A stretch of DNA of 39,597 nt from Bdellovibrionales bacterium (GCA_030638415.1 DAOWEO010000110.1:1-39597); one strand, 5' to 3'. Numbered from the stretch's first letter, positions 17,106 to 25,670 are shown. The notes: a model not told the origin generated them from the letters alone. Numbers and translations: made by a program.

Positions 17106-18113
17106 CTACTTAGATGTCGGTTGATCAGAGTCAGCTGGTAACTCTCCCGCAATATCAAGCTCAAATGAATCTCGCTCTCTAATCCTCTTAGGCTTTTTAG
17201 CAGCATCAACTCGTTTTTGTTTTAAAATTTTTGTTGCTTCAAAATAGCTCTCTTTTCTAAACATGCGAAAAATCTCACTATCAGCGGCAGTACCATTCTT
17301 GACCTGCATACTATTTTTCTTTTTAGAAAGTCTAACTGTTTTTTTCTCTGAATGAAATTTTATAGTTCCATTGACTTTCACACCATCATTATTCATTCCC
17401 AACATTCGCATCAACTGACTTCTTTGAAAATAGCAAATTTTTCCTGGCGCAATTCCCTGAATAGAAATCCCTTCAATCGCAATACGCTTCAACTTATCAA
17501 CAGTTAATCCTACCTCTTCACATATCTTTCTAATTTCACGGTTTCTTCCCTCTTGCAGGCGAAACTCTAACCAAGTCTTTTGACGTAGCTGTTTAACAAT
17601 ACGAACCATAAGAGGCTTGGCCAAAACACCATCAATCATCACGCCTTTTTGTAACTTTCGTAGTATCCCTTGGCTAATAGCACCAAATACTTTTACTTCA
17701 TATACTTTGGTAACTTCAAAACTCGGGTGAGCAACCATATTTGCAAAATCACCATCATTGGTCATAATTAATAGTCCCTCTGAAAGGTAGTCAAGACGGC
17801 CAACAGGATAAATACGCTCCGAGACTTCTTTACAAAAATCCATCACAGTTGGACGTCCCTCAGGATCATTTAATGTAGTCATATATCCACGTGGCTTATG
17901 CAAGACTGCATATATCTTTTTCACAGCTCCTAAATCCAGAATCTGCTTATCCATTTCTACAACATCTTTTGCTGGATTGATTTTGGTACCGAGAGTTCTT
18001 TCAACTTCACCGTTAATACGAATTTTACCTGCAACGATAAGATCCTCTGCTTTTCGCCTAGAAGTAACTCCACAGTCTGCAATAAATTTTTGTAATCTAA
18101 CTAGATTTGCCAT
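17106..18113 (-). CDS. Pseudouridine synthase of the RsuA/RluB family with basic tail
   Basis: 335 residues. An N-terminal S4 RNA-binding domain (about residues 4-50, RLQKFIADCGVTSRRKAEDLI) is followed by the RsuA/RluB/E/F catalytic domain with the nucleophile motif G-R-L-D-Y-L-S-E-G-L-L and the R-x-x-R-x-I-R-K-I loop (EGRNREIRKI). It converts a specific uridine in 23S or 16S rRNA to pseudouridine, most likely as RluB, since the scpA-scpB-rluB order is common in bacteria. About 95 basic residues at the C-terminus exceed the minimal enzyme and may bind rRNA. A GGAGA site precedes the ATG. Confidence 0.9.
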   Translation of the reverse strand: MANLVRLQKFIADCGVTSRRKAEDLIVAGKIRINGEVERTLGTKINPAKDVVEMDKQILDLGAVKKIYAVLHKPRGYMTTLNDPEGRPTVMDFCKEVSERIYPVGRLDYLSEGLLIMTNDGDFANMVAHPSFEVTKVYEVKVFGAISQGILRKLQKGVMIDGVLAKPLMVRIVKQLRQKTWLEFRLQEGRNREIRKICEEVGLTVDKLKRIAIEGISIQGIAPGKICYFQRSQLMRMLGMNNDGVKVNGTIKFHSEKKTVRLSKKKNSMQVKNGTAADSEIFRMFRKESYFEATKILKQKRVDAAKKPKRIRERDSFELDIAGELPADSDQPTSK

Positions 18114-18177
18114 TTTTTCTCCAATCTGACTCCCGTCAGTTCTACTTTAAATGTTTGATAGCCTCTTCTTATCAGTC

Positions 18178-19545
18178 TTATTGAATAAGAGGAAGCTCCT
18201 GTGAATTTTTTTCTTTATTTCCATGCAGGAAAGAGAGATCAATATCAAACTCTTCTGACTCACTCATCGATTTCTCAGTAACACCATCAATTTGATCCTC
18301 TAATCGATCAAAGTCATCCTCAAATTTTTCATCCGATATATCAATACGGTTATCCATTAATTGAGAAAAAGCTGCGTTTAACTCATCATCTAATGAGTCC
18401 ACCTCTTTAAAAAGTGGAGTTACCTCTTTTTCATCTATTTCAGCAGTAATGACTTCACCTGTATCTAGGTCAATCATTTCAAATTCATCTTCAACCTCAG
18501 GAACATTAAATGGTCCTTCTTCTAAGCTATGAACGACCTTTGCCTCTCCAGCTCCCATCATCATTTCAGAGTGTGATGAATCAAGATTAGCATGCTTAAC
18601 TTTTTCATTATCGACAAACTCTTCTAGCAGGTCAAAAGCACTTTTTACCTCTTCACCTTCACTATTTACCCGTTTCTTCTCTTCAACCTTTAAGTCTTTA
18701 GTAAATGCAGTATCTGCAGAGATACTCTTAATACTTTGAGCAAGGCTTTCTAATTCATCCATTTCATCAAAAACAAATGCTCCTTTATCTCCATGCGACA
18801 CAATAGACCTAATATCTGCAATACGTCCTACTTCATCCTGACCAATCATATCGGCTAACTCATGTTCAGGAGGTAAATCTTCAATTGTTGCTAAGTTAAA
18901 CACCTCTAGAAATTCTGGAGTAGTTCCATAAAGAGATGGATGACCTAACTCATTAGAACGCCCTGCAATTTTAACAAGTCGCTTATCCATTAAGGCCTTC
19001 ATTAAATGTGAACTATCTACACCCCTAATTTTTGCAACATCTCCTTTTGATAGAGGCTGCTTATAGGCTACGATGGCCAAGACTTCTAATGCTGATGGGG
19101 TAAGTACTAAAGAATTAACTTTAAATAGATCTTGGACATATTTAGAAAATGTTGCTTTTGTTCTAAACTGATACCCTTGTGCCACTTCTACTAGACGTAT
19201 ACCATGAGTTTTTACCTCATAGCTCTCCTGTAAAAGCTCTAACGAACTATGAATAACTCTTAACGGTAACTCACTATCGATAAGAGATTTTATTTTTTGA
19301 ATTGAGATAGGCTTATCACTCATAAAAATAATTGTCTCAATTGCACCACAAAGAGAGTCTACATCAAGCCCTGTCCTTGCCATCCACAGTGTGTCCTCTT
19401 GTTTTTCATCATCAAAAAAGTTTTGCTCAAATTCGAAGTTTTCACTGTCTAAATTTTCACTAACCAATTTTTCAAACTCGTCATAAAGAGACTCTTGCCA
19501 TACTTCTTTAGAACTTAATATTTCCTGATCTATAATTGTATCCAT
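18178..19545 (-). CDS. scpB: ScpB, condensin kleisin partner, with long acidic extension
   Basis: 455 residues against roughly 180-250 in most bacteria. Residues about 60-230 are the ScpB core of two winged helices (AIETIIFMSDKPISIQKIK, TPSALEVLAIVAYKQPLSKGDVAKIRGVDS and GRSNELGHPSLYGTTPEFLEVF). An acidic N-terminal arm of about 60 residues and a C-terminal arm of about 225 very acidic, low-complexity residues (E, D, S) surround it. With ScpA it closes the SMC ring and compacts the chromosome. The tail is inferred to be disordered and its role is unknown. It starts 8 bases after the scpA stop. Confidence 0.93.
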   Translation of the reverse strand: MDTIIDQEILSSKEVWQESLYDEFEKLVSENLDSENFEFEQNFFDDEKQEDTLWMARTGLDVDSLCGAIETIIFMSDKPISIQKIKSLIDSELPLRVIHSSLELLQESYEVKTHGIRLVEVAQGYQFRTKATFSKYVQDLFKVNSLVLTPSALEVLAIVAYKQPLSKGDVAKIRGVDSSHLMKALMDKRLVKIAGRSNELGHPSLYGTTPEFLEVFNLATIEDLPPEHELADMIGQDEVGRIADIRSIVSHGDKGAFVFDEMDELESLAQSIKSISADTAFTKDLKVEEKKRVNSEGEEVKSAFDLLEEFVDNEKVKHANLDSSHSEMMMGAGEAKVVHSLEEGPFNVPEVEDEFEMIDLDTGEVITAEIDEKEVTPLFKEVDSLDDELNAAFSQLMDNRIDISDEKFEDDFDRLEDQIDGVTEKSMSESEEFDIDLSFLHGNKEKNSQELPLIQ

Positions 19546-19553
19546 ATTTAATC

Positions 19554-20423
19554 CTACTGTACTGTTTCTTGTTCACTCTGTTGATTATCAAGGGCGACAA
19601 GATCTTCTGTTTGAATTGAATTTTCTTCTTCAGCTAGATTTTCATCTTCAAAACCATCAGCTGCACTTACATCAAAGTCATCTAAACTATTAACTACATT
19701 TATATAAATTTTGGACTGATCTTCATTTTGAAAAATTTTCACCTTATGCAGCCTTGCCAGCTCTAACAAAGAGATAAAGGTAATTACAACATTATCATTT
19801 CCCTCTTCTCCATCTGCTGCTAATAAATTCTCAAATTCTATTTCAGCTCCAACATCGAGGTAACTTTTAAAAAACTCTAATTTATCTTTAATGGAAAAAC
19901 GATCTTTTTTCACGACTGTGAACTTACGCTTCTCTCTTTTCATGTAATCCATCATCACATTTAAAAGATCAGTAAGATCCATTGGTGTTAAGATGGAATT
20001 GGTAATTGTCTTTCTATTAATTTTAGGTTTAGTAAATGTCTCATATCCTTGCTTAGGTAATCCCCAAAGCTTCTCACCCATTTTTTGAAAGTGAGCAAGT
20101 TCCTCTAAGCGATTAATAAGATCTGATTCTGACAAAATATGTAACTCGTCGACACCTAAAGAATCTTTCAGCCTTTCCCGCTCCTCTGAAGAGAGGCAAC
20201 TTTGAGATTTCAGATGTAAAAGAGTTGCTGCCAAATATAAAAACTCTCCCGCCACATCAAAATTTAAATTTTTCATACGATCTAGGTAAGCCAGGTACTG
20301 TTTAGTTATACTCATTAGATCTAATCGTTTGATATCAACTTCATCTTTTTGAACTAACATTAGAAGCAAGCCTAATGGACCATCAAAGCGATCAGTCGAA
20401 ATCTGAATAGTTGAATCTAGCAC
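19554..20423 (-). CDS. scpA: ScpA, kleisin subunit of the SMC complex
   Basis: 289 residues. The N-terminal kleisin domain reads FDGPLGLLLMLVQKDEVDI and continues with ITKQYLAYLD and the F-L-Y-L-A-A-T-L-L-H-L-K-S segment; a C-terminal winged helix (FISLLELARLHKVKIFQNE) follows. About 45 acidic residues form an extra tail, matching the acidic extension in ScpB. It bridges the SMC head and neck and recruits ScpB. The probable start is GTG at 20423, 9 bases after the protease gene. Confidence 0.95.
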   Translation of the reverse strand: MLDSTIQISTDRFDGPLGLLLMLVQKDEVDIKRLDLMSITKQYLAYLDRMKNLNFDVAGEFLYLAATLLHLKSQSCLSSEERERLKDSLGVDELHILSESDLINRLEELAHFQKMGEKLWGLPKQGYETFTKPKINRKTITNSILTPMDLTDLLNVMMDYMKREKRKFTVVKKDRFSIKDKLEFFKSYLDVGAEIEFENLLAADGEEGNDNVVITFISLLELARLHKVKIFQNEDQSKIYINVVNSLDDFDVSAADGFEDENLAEEENSIQTEDLVALDNQQSEQETVQ

Positions 20424-20432
20424 TCCACGCTC

Positions 20433-21098
20433 CTATCTAATTATCCACATTGCCAACTGCTCCGATGAGGTCAGAAGAAAACTAGCAAAGTAGATTGCAG
20501 GCATTAATAAATACCCAATAACATTTGTGAACATTAAAAATATAAAAAATATAAAACTATAAGCCGCCAACCCCTCATATTTTCTAAGGTTCTCATAGCT
20601 TAAAAAAGAAGAGACCATCTTCGAACCATCAAGTGGTGGAAATGGGATAAGGTTGAAAACTGCCAAAATAAAATTAATGTAAACTGCTTGTTTTATAATC
20701 TGCACAAATGGATCAAAGAAAAAAAATGTCGGTGAAACAATATGTACAAAAAATCCCAAAAAAATGGCAAACATTGAGCCAAGGATAATATTCATTCCAG
20801 GGCCAGCAAAACTAACCCAAAATATTCCCGAACGAACATTTTTAAAACGACTAGGATTCACTGGTACAGGCTTTGCCCATCCAAACATAAATCCCCCTAG
20901 CATGGCACCAATCATAGGAAAAATAACCGTTCCCATAACATCCAAATGCACAACAGGGTTTAAAGACAGGCGTCCCGCTTTCTTAGCCGTATCATCACCA
21001 AAATAGGTGGCCATAGCAGCATGTGCCGCTTCATGAAATATAACCGCAATTAAAAATCCCGGTAAACCAATTGCTAAATTCAAAATAAAATTATCCAT
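20433..21098 (-). CDS. Site-2 protease family (M50) membrane metalloprotease
   Basis: 221 residues with four to six membrane segments. The zinc motif HEAAHA (His21-Glu22-x2-His25 on residue count) is in the first part. The conserved R-L-S-L-N-P-x-x-H-L-D-x-x-G-T segment follows, and the second metal site N-L-I-P-F-P-P-L-D-G is near residue 150. This is the compact branch of the family (as in YwhC or RseP-like proteins without PDZ) often found next to scpAB. It probably cleaves transmembrane substrates within the bilayer; the substrate is unknown. It leads the six-gene operon that runs to mnmH. Confidence 0.93.
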   Translation of the reverse strand: MDNFILNLAIGLPGFLIAVIFHEAAHAAMATYFGDDTAKKAGRLSLNPVVHLDVMGTVIFPMIGAMLGGFMFGWAKPVPVNPSRFKNVRSGIFWVSFAGPGMNIILGSMFAIFLGFFVHIVSPTFFFFDPFVQIIKQAVYINFILAVFNLIPFPPLDGSKMVSSFLSYENLRKYEGLAAYSFIFFIFLMFTNVIGYLLMPAIYFASFLLTSSEQLAMWIIR

Positions 21099-21292
21099 TT
21101 CAGCCTTATATCAAACCTACACTATGCAGGCAAACAACCATATTACAGTTGCTGTCGAGTACAGTACTATTTTCCTCTGATATTTCAAACATAAAAGTTC
21201 TTAAATTCTATGTCACAGTGAAATTTGTTTACATAACCAAATGTTTTTTACTTCTAAAGACCATAAGTAGCTTAATATGCTTAAAATACAAT

Positions 21293-21321
21293 TTGCCCCA
21301 CCTTGTTAAGCAAGTTAGAAT
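21293..21321 (+). promoter_or_regulatory. Candidate promoter giving a leaderless Nudix mRNA
   Basis: TTGCCC (21293-21298), 17 bases, TAGAAT (21316-21321), then six bases to the ATG at 21328. A start point at its usual distance would coincide with the A of the ATG, and no Shine-Dalgarno sequence is visible. The rest of the 229-base divergent gap upstream shows nothing else that I can name. Confidence 0.45.
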
Positions 21322-21327
21322 AATCTT

Positions 21328-21735
21328 ATGCGTCATAAGAAGGTACAAGTTGTCCTTATTCAACAAGAGCTTAAACAACTCTTTCTATTTCAAGTCTCTA
21401 AAGAACGAGGCTCATTTTGGCAAAATGTTACTGGTTCTGTTGAAGCAGGTGAAGAGATTAAGACTGCTGCCAAAAGAGAACTGCTCGAAGAGACACAAAT
21501 AGTGGCAGACACGATTACCCAGCTACCACTCAGCTTTAATTTTACCGATCGCTGGGATAAAGATGTTACTGAGTACTGCTACGTTGCTACAACTACAAAA
21601 AATAGAGTTTCTCTCAGTCAAGAGCACCAAACCAGTAAACTTGTCTCAATTCAAAATGTACCGGCTGACATGTTTCACTATCCTAGTAATTATGAAGCAT
21701 TTATCGCTGCTCTAGAGTGGGTGAAGCAACAATGA
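21328..21735 (+). CDS. Nudix hydrolase (NudB-like)
   Basis: 135 residues. The Nudix box runs from Gly36 in G-S-V-E-A-G-E-E to R-E-L-L-E-E-T and has the required G-x5-E-x7-R-E-U-x-E-E spacing; the usual Gly after EET is Gln here. The overall size and the W-x-N-V-T-G-S start suggest the dihydroneopterin triphosphate/dATP pyrophosphatase (NudB) group, but substrate specificity cannot be fixed from sequence. It needs Mg and cleaves a pyrophosphate bond of a nucleoside diphosphate derivative. The stop overlaps the next start as ATGA. Confidence 0.85.
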   Translation: MRHKKVQVVLIQQELKQLFLFQVSKERGSFWQNVTGSVEAGEEIKTAAKRELLEETQIVADTITQLPLSFNFTDRWDKDVTEYCYVATTTKNRVSLSQEHQTSKLVSIQNVPADMFHYPSNYEAFIAALEWVKQQ

Positions 21736-22703
21736 TTAAACTTCACTTTTTACTAGCAGCTTTTATTTTTTTAGGACAATGCAGTCTATATGCTGACACA
21801 AGAGCACTCAAAGAGAAGCTAAACGATAATATTACTCCACTCCAAGAGTTCTCTTATCACTTTACTCAAGAGATGATAGAGATAGTAAAAATAGATGAAG
21901 TAAAATATGAAGGCACAAAGTTTTTATGTTATTTACCTATTGGAACCCCCTTACTAAATCTCGCAACCAATAAGGCCATTCACCTGCAAAAGCCCATGAA
22001 TGTCCAAGTTTTAGTTCCAAATAAGGATCTTCGCATTGCCTACCTCTTAAATAAAAATGGGGAGATCAAATACCAAACTAGAACTTATTACGTATCTGAT
22101 CTGACTAAAGATCTAGATCTCGCTCCTACACCAAAGAATTACGTAGAGTCTCCCCCAATGGTAAAGTCAAACAAGACTGACTACGACCTAGGAATTAGCA
22201 CCTCTTTTTTTACCCACCTAGGAGTAATTCATAGTTCATACTTTTTAAATTTTGGCGAGCTAACTACTGCTGCCAGCTCTGGCTTTGGGGTAAAGTCTGT
22301 CATTGACTGGGGCTACGTAAAACCCATTATTCAAGTATCATACACCTCGTTTAGTTTGCCAAATGTTATTCTAGCAGCATTTGCAAGTTGGAAATATGGT
22401 CTAGGTCTGGAATATAATCTTTCTAGTTTTGAACAAGAGACAAATATATCCTTAACAATATTAGGAGATTTTCAATACCGAGGAACATTTGGAGAAACTA
22501 ACTTAACTCTCTCTAGCAACACTATGCAATTAGGACTTGAGCGGCAAGCTACAAGTCAGCTTATTAATTTTAGTTATGGTGCCACACTATCTAGAGAGCA
22601 ACTATCAATACGCTCAGGTCACGATTTTAGCTTTGATCCGCATAAAAAAAGTATCTATACCCTGAGTGCCCATATAGGATTTAATCTTGATCTTAAAATA
22701 TAA
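21732..22703 (+). CDS. Secreted, probably outer-membrane, beta-rich protein
   Basis: 323 residues from ATG 21732, which overlaps the Nudix stop (ATGA) and begins directly with an export signal (MIKLHFLLAAFIFLGQCSLYA). An upstream in-frame GTG would only add five non-signal residues. The first 130 mature residues look like an SH3-type beta domain. The second half alternates polar and aromatic or hydrophobic residues with glycines and ends in hydrophobic L-D-L-K-I, typical of outer-membrane beta strands. I do not recognise the family. It is followed by a second protein of the same layout. Confidence 0.65.
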   Translation: MIKLHFLLAAFIFLGQCSLYADTRALKEKLNDNITPLQEFSYHFTQEMIEIVKIDEVKYEGTKFLCYLPIGTPLLNLATNKAIHLQKPMNVQVLVPNKDLRIAYLLNKNGEIKYQTRTYYVSDLTKDLDLAPTPKNYVESPPMVKSNKTDYDLGISTSFFTHLGVIHSSYFLNFGELTTAASSGFGVKSVIDWGYVKPIIQVSYTSFSLPNVILAAFASWKYGLGLEYNLSSFEQETNISLTILGDFQYRGTFGETNLTLSSNTMQLGLERQATSQLINFSYGATLSREQLSIRSGHDFSFDPHKKSIYTLSAHIGFNLDLKI

Positions 22704-23790
22704 ACTACTACTCGTTATACTTCTTTGTACGTATAACTCATCTATATATGCTATGAAAGCAGTTGTAATATCTTTGGAAGCTCCTCTGTTTTTAACAAAA
22801 TCACTCACAGCAACCATCATACAACGAGCCCGAAAAGGAGATAGGCTCTATATTCACAATGATGAATTTGGTAGCTCCCAAAACCAAGAAGATTTCTCAA
22901 CCAAGCAGTATTTCTCAACACCAGATGAACTATTTGATCTTTATAACAATCCACTTAATTATGATGATTCAAATCGTATTATTCAATATATGCAACCAGA
23001 ATCATTCTATAAAACCCTAAGTAAGAATGGCACTACCGCATACATACAGGGTAAGCATATTAAAATTATCTACGAAGACAGGCGTGAACTATATGACAAC
23101 ACTCAGTACCCTACACGTGACGTAACTGATTATCGCTTAGCAGAGCCGATACCAGATAAGTACCCCTTTTACAGTTCAGGCCGCCGCCGGCTTCTAACAT
23201 CATTTGGCATGGCACCTGGGTCTGCTACTAACTATGTCTACAATCAGCCTCTAAATTCAGAAGTCTCCTCTAGGCGTTACACAGGGGCAATTAGCTATAC
23301 AAAAAATATAGATCTAGACACCACGAACCGAATTTATTTTGGAGGATCAATGGTTTGGTCTTCAGAAAAAAAAGATTTCACTCTGCCCACAGGACAAGCC
23401 GAGGAGCTAAAAGCGGTTATTTCTATTGGTCCTTACATGTCTTATGATTTCTTTAGAAAAGAAAATTATTATTTCACAGTATTTGGAAATGTTTTACTGA
23501 GCTATGATCGTAGTTTTATTACAGTTAGTGCAGCACGAGGCACAGAGCAGAGAATTTTCAATGGATTCTATACTACGCTCAGATCTGGCTTACTATTTAC
23601 CTATCGCCATTTATTTATCCCCAATCTTCAACTGTTTATGGGCAGTGACTTACAGTTAAACCCCAGCTATTCACTAAGAGCATCTGATCCAGTAATTCCT
23701 ACAAATTGGAACCTCTCTACCGCTGACAAAGTATCCTACCCTACTGGTGGATATATCAATATTTTTATTGGCCTTAAGATTTTTTATTAA
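22687..23790 (+). CDS. SH3-like plus beta-barrel secreted protein, TTG start
   Basis: 367 residues. The start is TTG at 22687, 17 bases inside the previous gene, because the next in-frame ATG (22753) would remove the signal sequence (LKYKLLLVILLCTYNSSIYA). The early mature part resembles a bacterial SH3 domain (A-x-x-L-x-x-x-S-L-T-A-T-I-I-x-x-x-x-x-G-D-R-L, later GTTAYIQGKHIKI). From about residue 190 there are repeated amphipathic strands, and the chain ends in GLKIFY with a terminal aromatic residue, the usual signal for outer-membrane insertion. The function is unknown; it is likely a partner or paralogue of the preceding protein. Confidence 0.65.
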   Translation: MILKYKLLLVILLCTYNSSIYAMKAVVISLEAPLFLTKSLTATIIQRARKGDRLYIHNDEFGSSQNQEDFSTKQYFSTPDELFDLYNNPLNYDDSNRIIQYMQPESFYKTLSKNGTTAYIQGKHIKIIYEDRRELYDNTQYPTRDVTDYRLAEPIPDKYPFYSSGRRRLLTSFGMAPGSATNYVYNQPLNSEVSSRRYTGAISYTKNIDLDTTNRIYFGGSMVWSSEKKDFTLPTGQAEELKAVISIGPYMSYDFFRKENYYFTVFGNVLLSYDRSFITVSAARGTEQRIFNGFYTTLRSGLLFTYRHLFIPNLQLFMGSDLQLNPSYSLRASDPVIPTNWNLSTADKVSYPTGGYINIFIGLKIFY

Positions 23791-23811
23791 AAAATAACAA
23801 AATGTAGCTAT

Positions 23812-23852
23812 TTTAGACACTTACAGGAATAGAATTGTCTAAAGTTTTGACA
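23812..23852. promoter_or_regulatory. Inverted repeat next to a perfect -35 box
   Basis: TTTAGACA (23812-23819) and TGTCTAAA (23836-23843) are perfect 8-bp inverted arms separated by 16 bases. Three bases later comes TTGACA (23847-23852), a consensus -35. A well-spaced -10 is not obvious (TATGGC lies 22 bases away). It could be an operator for the two small genes downstream. Confidence 0.35.
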
Positions 23853-23911
23853 TAATTACTCGATAAGTCTTTTGTATGGCAATGAATGCCAAAATATTCC
23901 AGGAGGCAAGG

Positions 23912-24136
23912 ATGACAATCAACACACAAACAACAGACTCAGAAGTTCTTTTTCAAAAACTTGGTGAGACTTGGTACGTATTTACTGAAGTTCGTGGAGA
24001 GATGGTTTTTTCTGCTCTGCCTAAAGGTATGGACCCACATACAACCCGAATAGAACTGTTTGATGTTCTTGAAGATCATTTAAAGAAAGTTTCTAAAATT
24101 GAAAAAAGACGCTGCTCACCACAAGCTGCTGCTTAA
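23912..24136 (+). CDS. Small hypothetical protein
   Basis: 74 residues from ATG 23912, chosen because AGGAGG (23901-23906) lies five bases ahead; a longer in-frame version from 23876 lacks a ribosome site. The chain contains ETWYVFTEVRGEMVFSALPKG and a C-terminal helix rich in Lys (LEDHLKKVSKIEKRR) with one Cys. I do not recognise it. The strong ribosome site suggests high expression. It precedes another small basic protein by 18 bases. Confidence 0.65.
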   Translation: MTINTQTTDSEVLFQKLGETWYVFTEVRGEMVFSALPKGMDPHTTRIELFDVLEDHLKKVSKIEKRRCSPQAAA

Positions 24137-24154
24137 ATTTAGACAAGGCAATAT

Positions 24155-24418
24155 ATGGGTGCTCCAAAACTAAAAAAATCAGTCTATAAAAAGAGTGATA
24201 AAACGATTACCAAGAGGGTTGTTACCAAAGATCCTCATCTTAAATTAGTTAAAACCTTAGAAAATCCGCTAGAGGAAAGACTTGCTACAAGAGCAGCGAA
24301 AAATCTACACAAAAAGAGCGAAATTAAACACTATCAAGATATTATTTCAAAGAGTCTAGACGACCCTGAAATGGTTAAAAAAGCAGCAATGCTACTCCTT
24401 GCTATGCTAGAAAAATAA
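24155..24418 (+). CDS. Small basic hypothetical protein
   Basis: 87 residues, very rich in Lys in the first half (KKSVYKKSDKTITKRVVTK), with a helical second half (YQDIISKSLDDPEMVKKAAMLLLAMLEK). The charge suggests contact with nucleic acid or a membrane surface; this is inference. It is probably cotranscribed with the preceding small gene and followed by a hairpin. Confidence 0.6.
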   Translation: MGAPKLKKSVYKKSDKTITKRVVTKDPHLKLVKTLENPLEERLATRAAKNLHKKSEIKHYQDIISKSLDDPEMVKKAAMLLLAMLEK

Positions 24419-24423
24419 TATAT

Positions 24424-24451
24424 ACAAAAGGAGATCAATATCTCCTTCTGT
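24424..24451 (+). terminator. Hairpin after the small-gene pair, possible terminator
   Basis: A 12-bp stem with one mismatch (24424-24435 with 24440-24451) has a CAAT loop. The following T-run is weak (ATTTGTG), so termination may be partial. Confidence 0.45.
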
Positions 24452-24518
24452 ATTTGTGCACTTCTAAACCTTATTAAAATCAGGTAAAAAAGTCTGAACT
24501 CTTGAACGATTTATGCTA

Positions 24519-24538
24519 GTCTATTCGCCTAAATAGAC
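24519..24538. promoter_or_regulatory. Inverted repeat upstream of the DegT gene
   Basis: GTCTATT (24519-24525) and AATAGAC (24532-24538) are perfect arms with a 6-base spacer, two bases after a possible -10 TATGCT (24512-24517). It may be an operator or a 5' mRNA hairpin in front of the GAGGAG ribosome site. Confidence 0.3.
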
Positions 24539-24557
24539 CACTATCGAGGAGTTACTC

Positions 24558-25670
24558 ATGGGCGTACCTTTTTATAATTTCACCAAATTACATCATGAAA
24601 AATTTAATTTATTAGTTAAAGAACGTATCAATAATATTATTGATAAAAATGCCTTTGTAGAAGGTGAGTACAATGCCTCTTTTGAAAAACGCTTCTCTAA
24701 AATGCAAGGTACCAACTTTTCACCATTAGTTGCAAACGGAACAGATGCCTTAGAAATTGCTCTTGAAGCTTTTGATGTTGGTGTAGGTGATAAAGTGGGA
24801 ATCCCTGGAATATCTTTTTTTGCAACAGCAGAGTGTGTTATTAGTGTTGGGGCAACCCCCGTGTTTATTGATATTGACTTAAAGACAGGACTGATGGATC
24901 CAGAATCATTAAAGCGAATCGTAGAAAAACATAAGCTTAAAGCGATTATTCCTGTTCACATCTATGGCCTACCTGCCCCTATTGCAGAACTAGAAAGTAT
25001 TTGTAATCCACTAAATATAAAAATTGTAGAAGATGCAGCTCAAGGTCAAGGAGGCTTCTTACAAAATGGACAGCCAATTGGCTCTAGCAACAATCTGACA
25101 ACATTCTCTTTTTACCCTACAAAAAATCTCAGTGCTTTTGGTGATGCAGGAGCGATCTTAACTCAAGATGAAAAACTAAATGAGAGAATTCTACAAATAA
25201 GAAATCACGGAAGAAGCCCAAGTGGTCATATCCTGAGCGGACATAACTCTCGTTGTGACCATATTCAAGCTGCAGTACTAGATCTAAAATTAGATGAAAT
25301 TGAAAAAAATAATCTTGGTCGAAAAGCAGCTGCAAAATTTTATAATCAGCAAATAAAAGATCTCCCGCTACAGTACCCTGCTGATAGCTATCTTGCTCTA
25401 TCTTCGTGGCACCTGTATCCAATTCAAGTGAAAGATCAAACTCAAAAAATTGCCTTACAACAATTTCTAAAAGATCGTGAAATTGGCAGTGCTCTATTTT
25501 ATATGAAATCTCTTCCAGAAGAACTTCCTCTGCAACAGTGTGATGGTGAAAAAGAGAAAGCGGTTGAATTTGCAGCACGCACAATTTGTCTGCCAATGAA
25601 TCCATTTATCACTCAAGATGATGTAACTGAAGTTGTAGCTGCGCTACGTGATTTTTTTAAAGAGCAATAA
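24558..25670 (+). CDS. DegT/DnrJ/EryC1/StrS-family PLP aminotransferase
   Basis: 370 residues. The fold type I sugar aminotransferase pattern is complete: N-G-T-D-A-L near the N-terminus, the PGISFFATAE segment, VEDAAQGQG, and the PLP lysine Lys189 in S-F-Y-P-T-K-N-L-S-A-F-G-D-A-G. Family members transfer an amino group to a keto-sugar nucleotide for LPS, capsule or glycan synthesis. The sugar substrate is not evident. It leads an apparent operon with trmB, dnaG and rpoD, which is not an obvious functional partner set. A GAGGAG site lies seven bases before the ATG. Confidence 0.93.
   Translation: MGVPFYNFTKLHHEKFNLLVKERINNIIDKNAFVEGEYNASFEKRFSKMQGTNFSPLVANGTDALEIALEAFDVGVGDKVGIPGISFFATAECVISVGATPVFIDIDLKTGLMDPESLKRIVEKHKLKAIIPVHIYGLPAPIAELESICNPLNIKIVEDAAQGQGGFLQNGQPIGSSNNLTTFSFYPTKNLSAFGDAGAILTQDEKLNERILQIRNHGRSPSGHILSGHNSRCDHIQAAVLDLKLDEIEKNNLGRKAAAKFYNQQIKDLPLQYPADSYLALSSWHLYPIQVKDQTQKIALQQFLKDREIGSALFYMKSLPEELPLQQCDGEKEKAVEFAARTICLPMNPFITQDDVTEVVAALRDFFKEQ

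Noticed and set aside
21717-21731. GTG 21717 as the start of the first barrel-like protein
   Set aside because: It adds five residues before a complete signal peptide, while ATG 21732 gives the usual ATGA overlap.
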